Positions 58,781-64,000 of a DNA stretch of 64,000 nt are shown here, one piece after another (position 1 is the first letter of the stretch; every line of letters begins with the position of its first letter). The DNA lies in assembly GCA_903844385.1 (NCBI GenBank), contig CAIMTJ010000018.1, forward strand, positions 1 through 64,000, read 5' to 3'. The position numbers were made by a program, and so were the translations under genes. The stretch is from an uncultured Burkholderiales bacterium. Its GTDB lineage: Bacteria; Pseudomonadota; Gammaproteobacteria; Burkholderiales; Burkholderiaceae_C. The notes beneath the pieces are model-generated. The model searched no databases. It was not told where the DNA came from and saw only the letters and a program-made list of their open reading frames with translations.

Positions 58781-59629
58781 TCAAGATTGAGGACGTGTGA
58801 GTAAGCGAGCCAGGATGTTGAGACCGAGCACAGCGATGGTGATCAAAAACACGCCAGCCCAGGCCAACTCTTGCCAATTTTGGTAAGGGCTCATGGCGAA
58901 CTTAAAGATCGTGACCGGCAATGAGGCCATGGGGCCAGATAGGCTTGAGTTCCAAAATTGGTTGTTCAAAGCAGTGAATAGCAAGGGTGCAGTTTCACCT
59001 GAAATACGCGCCACGGCCAATAAGATACCCGTGACCACACCAGAGCTTGCCGCCTTCAAGGTGATGCCCACAATGACTTTCCACTTGGGCGTGCCCAAAG
59101 CGTAGGCTGCCTCTCTCAGCCCAGAGGGGACCAATAAAAGCATATTTTCTGTCGTTCTGATCACCACTGGAATCACGATCAGTGCCAAGGCCATCACACC
59201 AGCCCAACCAGAGAACGTTTTGGAAGTGGCAACGACCAAGTTGTAGACAAAGAGTCCAATGACAATAGAGGGCGCCGACAATAAGATCTCGTTGACGAAA
59301 CGGGTCAAATTCGACAAATTTGACTTGGGGCTGTATTCGGCCAAGTAAATCCCAGCCAAAACGCCAATGGGTGTCCCAATCAGTGTGGCCAAGCCCACCA
59401 TCAAGAAAGAGCCATACATGGCGTTGGCCAAGCCACCCGGATCATTGGGAGCAGGTGTCATCTCGGTAAATGTCGCGATGGTCAAGCCACCAATACCCAA
59501 GATGATGGTATCCCAAAGGATCCACACCAACCAGATCAAGCCAAAGACCATGGCGGCCATTGACAAGGCAATGGCCATTTGATTGACTCTTTGACGATGT
59601 TGGAACATTTGCTCTTTAGAGTCCATCAT
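58781..59629 (-). CDS. pstA: phosphate ABC transporter permease PstA
   Basis: The 282-residue inner-membrane permease has about six helices. The EAA-type coupling loop is in [50 protein letters not shown]. PstA-typical blocks are [35 protein letters not shown] and [17 protein letters not shown]. Its ATG overlaps the pstC stop by 4 nt, so the two permease chains are translationally coupled. Confidence 0.97.
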   Translation of the reverse strand: MMDSKEQMFQHRQRVNQMAIALSMAAMVFGLIWLVWILWDTIILGIGGLTIATFTEMTPAPNDPGGLANAMYGSFLMVGLATLIGTPIGVLAGIYLAEYSPKSNLSNLTRFVNEILLSAPSIVIGLFVYNLVVATSKTFSGWAGVMALALIVIPVVIRTTENMLLLVPSGLREAAYALGTPKWKVIVGITLKAASSGVVTGILLAVARISGETAPLLFTALNNQFWNSSLSGPMASLPVTIFKFAMSPYQNWQELAWAGVFLITIAVLGLNILARLLTRPQS

Positions 59630-60591
59630 GATGCAGCTCCTTCACGCTGACGCATTTTGGCCAGTAGCAATTTGGACAAGGACAAGACAACAAAGGTGAT
59701 GAAGAACAACACCAGTCCCAAATAAATAAGTGACGCTTTGTGCATCCCATCAGCCGCCTCTGCAAACTCATTGGCCAAGGCAGACGTGATGCTATTGGCA
59801 GGTTCAAAGAGACTTAAAGAGCTCAATTGGTTGGTGTTACCAATCACAAAGGTCACGGCCATGGTCTCACCCAAAGCACGACCCAGCCCCAACATGATGC
59901 CACCCACCACACCCGCTTTGGTGTAGGGCAACACCACTTGAGAAACAACTTCCCAGGTGGTGGATCCCAGACCATAGGCGGATTCTTTGAGCAAAGGGGG
60001 CGTGACTTCAAAAACATCTCGCATCACCGAAGCAATAAAAGGAATGATCATGATCGCCAAAATGATACCCGCCGATAAAATACCAATTCCCACCGGTGGC
60101 CCAGAGATGAACATCTTCAGCACGGGAACATTGCCAAATGCCTGCTGCATTGGCAACTGGACATAGGTTGACAAGATGGGACTAAAGACCAACAAGCCCC
60201 ACATTCCATAAACAATCGAAGGAATGGCAGCCAATAACTCAATGGCCGTGCCCAAAGGACGCTTGAGCCACGAGGGAGACAATTCGGTCAAAAACAGAGC
60301 AATTCCAAAACTCACTGGAACTGCAATGATCAAAGCAATAAAAGAGGTGTAAATGGTCCCATAAATCATGACCAAGCCACCGAAATTATCTTGGGATGGG
60401 TCCCAAACAACACGACTTAAAAAAGTAAGTCCATATTTTTGGATGGCAGGCATAGCACCGTCCACCAAAGAGAGCAATATACCCGCCAACATGGCCAAGG
60501 TGAGGAGGACAGCTCCTAGTGACGCCCAGCCAAATAGTCGATCCAACAAACCATGGGCTTTCCGAGACGACGTTTGTAATGTAGTATTCAT
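59626..60591 (-). CDS. pstC: phosphate ABC transporter permease PstC
   Basis: The 321-residue inner-membrane permease pairs with PstA. The coupling loop is [51 protein letters not shown], and typical blocks are [32 protein letters not shown] and [16 protein letters not shown]. The ATG at 60591 is preferred over a TTG at 60636 that lies inside an attenuator-like hairpin. It follows pstS by 114 bp. Confidence 0.96.
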   Translation of the reverse strand: MNTTLQTSSRKAHGLLDRLFGWASLGAVLLTLAMLAGILLSLVDGAMPAIQKYGLTFLSRVVWDPSQDNFGGLVMIYGTIYTSFIALIIAVPVSFGIALFLTELSPSWLKRPLGTAIELLAAIPSIVYGMWGLLVFSPILSTYVQLPMQQAFGNVPVLKMFISGPPVGIGILSAGIILAIMIIPFIASVMRDVFEVTPPLLKESAYGLGSTTWEVVSQVVLPYTKAGVVGGIMLGLGRALGETMAVTFVIGNTNQLSSLSLFEPANSITSALANEFAEAADGMHKASLIYLGLVLFFITFVVLSLSKLLLAKMRQREGAAS

Positions 60592-60623
60592 GGATAGGGT
60601 CAAAGCGGGAAGGTTGAAATAAG

Positions 60624-60661
60624 CTAAAAACTTCAACGCCGAATTCGTCGACGTTGAAGTT
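60624..60661 (-). terminator. attenuator-type hairpin between pstS and pstC
   Basis: On the minus strand a perfect 10-bp stem AACTTCAACG/CGTTGAAGTT (60661-60652 and 60638-60629, 13-nt loop) is followed by TTTAGC, which makes five T in all with the stem end. It lies 45 bp downstream of the pstS stop and upstream of pstC. A partial stop here would give more of the binding protein than of the membrane parts. Confidence 0.65.
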
Positions 60662-60705
60662 CGAGAGCAAAGAGTCTATTGATAATTAAATTTCAATCAA
60701 TGAAA

Positions 60706-61734
60706 TTAATAAGCAATGGCTTTCCCAGAAGCGTCTTTGATCACGCCCCATGATTTGCGAATGGTGTCTTTCACTGCAGCAGGCATGACCAAGTAGTCAA
60801 TGGATTCTGCAGTTTTGTCGCCGTTTTTGAAGCTATAGTCAAAAAACTTCAAGACTTCAGAGCCAGACTCAGGCTTGTCTTGAACTTTTTGCATGAGAAC
60901 AAAGGTAGCGCCAACGATGGGCCAAGATTCTTTGCCAGGTTGGTTGGTCAACAACTGATAAAAAGTTTTGTTCCAATCCGCATTGGCAGCCGCTGCTTTG
61001 AATGAGTTCTCGTCGGGCTCAACATAGGCGCCTGTGGAGTTGGCGACTTTGACATAATTCATTTTATTTTGCTTGACATAAGCGTACTCGGTATAACCAA
61101 TCGAGTTGGGAATACGTGACACGAATGCAACCAAACCTTCGTTGCCCTTGCCACCCAAGCCCACAGGCCAAGCTGGAGAGGCATTGAAGCCCACTTTGGT
61201 TTTCCACTCAGCACTGACTTTGCTCAAATAATTGGTGAAAATGTAAGAAGTACCAGAAGAGTCGGCTCTGCGAACAGGAGCGATCAAGGCATCGGGTAAA
61301 TTCAAACCTGGATTTAAAGCCTTGATGGCGGCGTCATCCCATTTTTGGATTTTGCCCAAATAAATGTCGGCCAACAATTCACCGGTAAGCTTAAGGCTAC
61401 CAGTCGCAATACCAGGAATATTCACCACAGGAATCACACCACCAACAATTGCTGGGAACTGTGTCAAATTGGCTTGGGCCAATTCTTCGTCCGTCATTGG
61501 AATGTCGGAGGCACCAAAATCCACGGTTTTAGCTTTGATTTGGTTAATACCAGCGCCCGAACCAATAGAATTGTAGTTCACCTTGTTTTTGGTGGCATTG
61601 AAAAATTCTGCGGCCCATTTTTGAAAAATAGGATTGGCAAAAGAAGAACCTGCACCTGTCACATCGGTTGCACCGGCAGCCGATACACCCAACGCTGAGA
61701 CGAGTGCAGCAATTAAAGAGAGACGTTTGATCAT
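60706..61734 (-). CDS. pstS: phosphate ABC transporter substrate-binding protein PstS
   Basis: The 342-residue periplasmic protein has a signal peptide ending near AAGA (about residues 1-22, LSLIAALVSALGVSAAGATD). Phosphate-binding stretches are VTGAGSSFANPIFQKWA, YNSIGSGAGINQIKAKTVDFGASDIPM and APVRRADSSGTSYIFTNYLSK. The C-terminus has FVLMQK and SYKNGDKT-like PstS blocks. It is the first gene of pstSCAB-phoU-phoB-phoR, with a Pho box 53-70 bp upstream of the start. Confidence 0.97.
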   Translation of the reverse strand: MIKRLSLIAALVSALGVSAAGATDVTGAGSSFANPIFQKWAAEFFNATKNKVNYNSIGSGAGINQIKAKTVDFGASDIPMTDEELAQANLTQFPAIVGGVIPVVNIPGIATGSLKLTGELLADIYLGKIQKWDDAAIKALNPGLNLPDALIAPVRRADSSGTSYIFTNYLSKVSAEWKTKVGFNASPAWPVGLGGKGNEGLVAFVSRIPNSIGYTEYAYVKQNKMNYVKVANSTGAYVEPDENSFKAAAANADWNKTFYQLLTNQPGKESWPIVGATFVLMQKVQDKPESGSEVLKFFDYSFKNGDKTAESIDYLVMPAAVKDTIRKSWGVIKDASGKAIAY

Positions 61735-61786
61735 GAATTAAATCCCGAGGGTAGTTGAAGAAGCTGAGTTACTGTATTACCGATTT

Positions 61787-61804
61787 ATGACAATCACATG
61801 ACTA
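61787..61804 (-). promoter_or_regulatory. PhoB box for the pstS operon
   Basis: On the minus strand TAGTCAT, four bases (GTGA), then TTGTCAT form the two 7-mer half-sites with 11-bp period of the PhoB consensus (CTGTCAT-N4-CTGTCAT), matching five and six of seven bases. It ends 53 bp before the pstS ATG; TAATAC 7 nt downstream is a possible -10. Confidence 0.75.
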
Positions 61805-61848
61805 AAATCAGCTTGGTGGCATTTTTTTACCCGTAGAAAAGCGCGTTA

Positions 61849-61888
61849 ACGTCATTTATTTGTCACAAAATAGTCATATGATAGACAA
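61849..61888 (+). promoter_or_regulatory. tandem PhoB boxes upstream of ppx
   Basis: Four 7-mers at an exact 11-bp period: ACGTCAT (61849), TTGTCAC (61860), TAGTCAT (61871) and TAGACAA (61882), each separated by four bases. The middle two match the PhoB half-site best (five of seven bases each). The array ends 50 bp before the ppx ATG. Confidence 0.65.
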
Positions 61889-61938
61889 ATAGTTTCTAGC
61901 CTACTCTTGGGTTTTTGGGTTTTTTTGAATACTTTATA

Positions 61939-63447
61939 ATGCAAAATGGTTCAATTTTGGCAGCCGTTGATTTGGGCTCCAACAGTTATCGCCTAGAAAT
62001 AGGACGACTCGATCACGGTCAAATTCACCGAACCGAGTACATCAAGGAAACGGTGAGACAAGGCAATGGCCTGGATGAAAACCGAAATCTGACGCAAGAA
62101 GCCATGCAGCGCGGCTGGGACTGCCTGGCCCGCTTTGCAGAGAGGATGGCTGGCCTCAAAAAAACCAATGTCAGGGCTGTCGCGACTCAGACCCTTAGAG
62201 AGGCCAGAAACCGCGACTTTTTCATTGAACATGCCCAGAAAATTTTGGGTTTCCCCATTGAGATCATCTCCGGACGTGAAGAAGCTCGACTCATCTATGT
62301 CGGCGTCTCCCATTACTTGCCGCAATCGAGCGAGCGTCGCTTGGTGATTGACATTGGCGGGCGCTCGACAGAAATCATTTTGGGTCAATACCTGGAGCCC
62401 AAAGTGATGGAGTCCTATCGCACGGGAAGCGTGGCGTGGAGTATGAAATACTTCAACAATGGTGAGTTCACTGCAGCCGCTTTTGACCGCGCAGAGATTG
62501 CCGCCAAAGCCGTACTCGATGAAGCATTGAGTCTTTACCCCAAAGGCGAATGGGATCAGGCCTATGGGTCATCAGGCACAGTGGGGGCAGTCGTCGATAT
62601 TTTGGCTGCAAATGGCTGGCCCAATGACGAGATCACGCCTGAAGGCCTGCAATGGCTGCAAAAGACTTTGATTCGCTCTCAAAGCCCTGAACGTTTGAAG
62701 CTTGAAGGCCTCAAAGAAGACAGAAAAGCTGTGATTGGTGGTGGCATCGGCGTTTTGAAGGCGCTTTTTGACCTCTTGAAAATTGATAAGCTGCATTGTG
62801 CTCAAGGCGCACTTCGTCACGGGGTTTTGTTCGACTTGATAGAGCGTGATGATCTGACCCAAGACACCAGAGAACTCACCGTAAAACGACTCCAAAAAAC
62901 GTTTGCTGTCGATTTGAATCAATCGGCGAGGGTGACCGATGTCTCTCAATTCCTCATGAGCCAGATCTCCACCCAGACACTGGACAAGGACCACTTGATC
63001 AAGCTCAAAAAGAAACTTCAATGGGCTGCTCAGTTGCATGAAATCGGTAGCGTCATATCCCACAGTGACTATCATAAGCATGGCGCGTATATTTTGGATC
63101 AAAGCGACGCACCAGGCTTTAGTGTGTCTGAACTGCATCGACTCAGCTTGTTGGTATTGGGCCACCGTGGGAAACTCAGGAAACTCGACGTTGACTTTGA
63201 TGACCAAGATTTTTGTCATCAACTCATTTGTTTGAGGCTCGCTGTGATTTTGTGCCATGCCAGAAGAACACCGGAATTTGAAAAAATTCACCTCTTGATC
63301 GACCCAGACGATCAAAAGTGTTTTATCCTTGAAGTCTCAGCCAGTTGGAAAACCAGTTTCCCCCAGTCCGCTCACCTCTTGAATGAAGAGGTCCAAGCGT
63401 GGCTCAAAACCTCATGGCACTTAAAGCTTCAAGATCCGCTCCATTAA
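61939..63447 (+). CDS. ppx: exopolyphosphatase (Ppx/GppA family)
   Basis: A 502-residue protein that removes phosphate from polyphosphate or the pppGpp 5' end. The ASKHA fold has phosphate 1 motif AAVDLGSNSYRLEIG, RAVATQTLREARN, the SGREEARLIYVGV block, and phosphate 2 motif VIDIGGRSTEIILG, in which the usual GGGSTE reads GGRSTE. AYGSSGTVGAVVDIL follows, and the C-terminal HD-like domain has AAQLHEIGSVISHSDYHKHGAYIL. I chose the ATG at 61939; the frame is open to a TTG at 61915. It is divergent from pstS and shares with it a region of Pho boxes, so it is probably phosphate-controlled. Confidence 0.95.
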   Translation: MQNGSILAAVDLGSNSYRLEIGRLDHGQIHRTEYIKETVRQGNGLDENRNLTQEAMQRGWDCLARFAERMAGLKKTNVRAVATQTLREARNRDFFIEHAQKILGFPIEIISGREEARLIYVGVSHYLPQSSERRLVIDIGGRSTEIILGQYLEPKVMESYRTGSVAWSMKYFNNGEFTAAAFDRAEIAAKAVLDEALSLYPKGEWDQAYGSSGTVGAVVDILAANGWPNDEITPEGLQWLQKTLIRSQSPERLKLEGLKEDRKAVIGGGIGVLKALFDLLKIDKLHCAQGALRHGVLFDLIERDDLTQDTRELTVKRLQKTFAVDLNQSARVTDVSQFLMSQISTQTLDKDHLIKLKKKLQWAAQLHEIGSVISHSDYHKHGAYILDQSDAPGFSVSELHRLSLLVLGHRGKLRKLDVDFDDQDFCHQLICLRLAVILCHARRTPEFEKIHLLIDPDDQKCFILEVSASWKTSFPQSAHLLNEEVQAWLKTSWHLKLQDPLH

Positions 63448-63472
63448 AGCTCTGACCCATCCCAATCCGACC

Positions 63473-63492
63473 AATAGGTCTCTCACCTATTT
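63473..63492 (+). terminator. weak hairpin after ppx
   Basis: AATAGGT/ACCTATT (63473-63479 and 63485-63491, loop CTCTC) lies 25 bp past the ppx stop, followed by only T-T-C. A second small stem TGTGTC/GACACA (near 63565-63580, loop AAAA) is also present in the 222-bp gap to the next gene. Confidence 0.35.
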
Positions 63493-63669
63493 CGACGAGT
63501 AGAAGGATCCGGTCGAAGTTCATAAAAAAATCGATTTGTAGCGAAATTTCTAGTTCAATCAGTGTGTGTCAAAAGACACAAATGGACAAAAATTGGTTTT
63601 AATAACCGTATATATAGTTTATGATCAATGAACCTACGATGGGTTCTTTTCTCAAAGGAGAATATTGAC

Positions 63670-64000
63670 ATGAGCACAGCCAAGAAAATATCAGAAAAAA
63701 AAGTTTTGACAAAGGCCATTGCAAACACAGCAACTGAGTCCGTGGCCAACGCCAAAGCCGCTCATACGCCAGTTACAAAAAAATCTGCTCCAAGCAAACG
63801 CGCTCGATCAACGGCCAAAACCCCCGCTCACAAAAGCTCTCGAGTCGGTGTCGCCCAAAAAAGCAGTTCCGCAAAAGTGACTACAACCACCAATGCCAAC
63901 ACGCCCCACAAATCCACTTCGAGCGCGCAAGCCGGGAAAACTGCAAAATCAAAGCCACCGACCTCACCATCCAAGTCGGTCTTAAAAGCGAAAAAAGTCA
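63670..64000 (+). CDS. lysine/alanine-rich histone H1-like protein (partial, runs off the window)
   Basis: An open frame from the ATG at 63670, with AAGGAG 9 nt upstream, continues to the right edge without a stop (110 codons seen). The sequence is highly basic and low in complexity (AKKISEKKVLTKA, APSKRARSTAKTPAHKSS, KTAKSKPPTSPSKSVLKAKK) and resembles the disordered tails of bacterial histone H1-like proteins such as AlgP/HctB or PHA granule-associated PhaM-like proteins. Such proteins bind DNA or polyanions. Its place next to ppx makes polyphosphate a conceivable partner, but this is inference. Confidence 0.7.
   Translation, partial: MSTAKKISEKKVLTKAIANTATESVANAKAAHTPVTKKSAPSKRARSTAKTPAHKSSRVGVAQKSSSAKVTTTTNANTPHKSTSSAQAGKTAKSKPPTSPSKSVLKAKKV

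Noticed and set aside
61935-61940. Perfect TATAAT near ppx
   Set aside because: It overlaps the chosen ATG (61939) of ppx, so it could serve only if the true start were further in. No good -35 lies 17 nt upstream.

Overview
The window reads as a gene-dense chromosomal segment of a betaproteobacterium, most likely order Burkholderiales and possibly a Comamonadaceae relative. This rests on gene sets and gene orders typical of that group: ilvB-ilvH-ilvC followed by psd-pssA; a small sigma factor followed by DUF3619, DUF3106 and RDD genes; aat-bpt; glnB next to nadE; dnaX-ybaB-recR beside a short 4.5S RNA; trxA-rho-type B rpmE; and pstSCAB-phoU-phoB-phoR. I saw no rRNA, tRNA, CRISPR array, insertion sequence or phage gene. 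The species cannot be named from the sequence alone.

Layout. 0-5.4 kb: monomeric NADP isocitrate dehydrogenase and a two-subunit molybdenum hydroxylase (isoquinoline oxidoreductase type). 5.6-11.2 kb: an RND pump with its adaptor, then a membrane acyltransferase. 11.3-16.8 kb: the two N-end-rule aminoacyl transferases (aat, bpt), an IclR regulator, a penicillin-binding endopeptidase, and phosphatidylethanolamine synthesis (psd, pssA). 17-20.7 kb: branched-chain amino acid genes ilvB, ilvH, ilvC. 21-24.3 kb: the sigma factor module and a diacylglycerol kinase. 24.3-30.8 kb: PII protein, a NAD synthetase carrying an unusual insertion, and a soluble pyrophosphatase divergent from a membrane H+-pyrophosphatase. 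31.6-35.6 kb: a catabolic cluster made of an isocitrate lyase/PEP mutase-family lyase, a LeuC/LeuD-like dehydratase pair and a Bug-type binding protein. 36-39.4 kb: molybdenum cofactor genes moaA, mobA and moeA. 39.5-46.6 kb: rnhA, a methyltransferase, gloB, mltD, recR, ybaB, dnaX and the 4.5S RNA. 46.6-54 kb: two small envelope proteins, a DsbA-family protein, trxA, rho, rpmE2, a large membrane protein and a MATE transporter. 54.2-63.4 kb: the phosphate (Pho) system with ppx divergent from pstS. The window ends inside a lysine- and alanine-rich, histone H1-like gene.

The observations I rate highest are as follows. (1) A nine-A run in dnaX at the domain III/linker boundary has stops directly behind it in both other frames, a Shine-Dalgarno-like sequence just upstream and a very G-rich opposite strand just downstream. 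Together these look like a slippage site that makes a short gamma-type clamp-loader subunit. (2) The lyase/LeuCD-like/Bug cluster may be a pathway for a branched C4-C6 acid resembling 2,3-dimethylmalate; its LeuC-like subunit lacks a standard motif. (3) An in-frame insertion of about 47 residues in NadE has palindromic DNA. (4) PhoB boxes lie on both strands between pstS and ppx, with four 7-mers at an exact 11-bp period on the ppx side. (5) The aat promoter sits so close to the ATG that its mRNA should be nearly leaderless.
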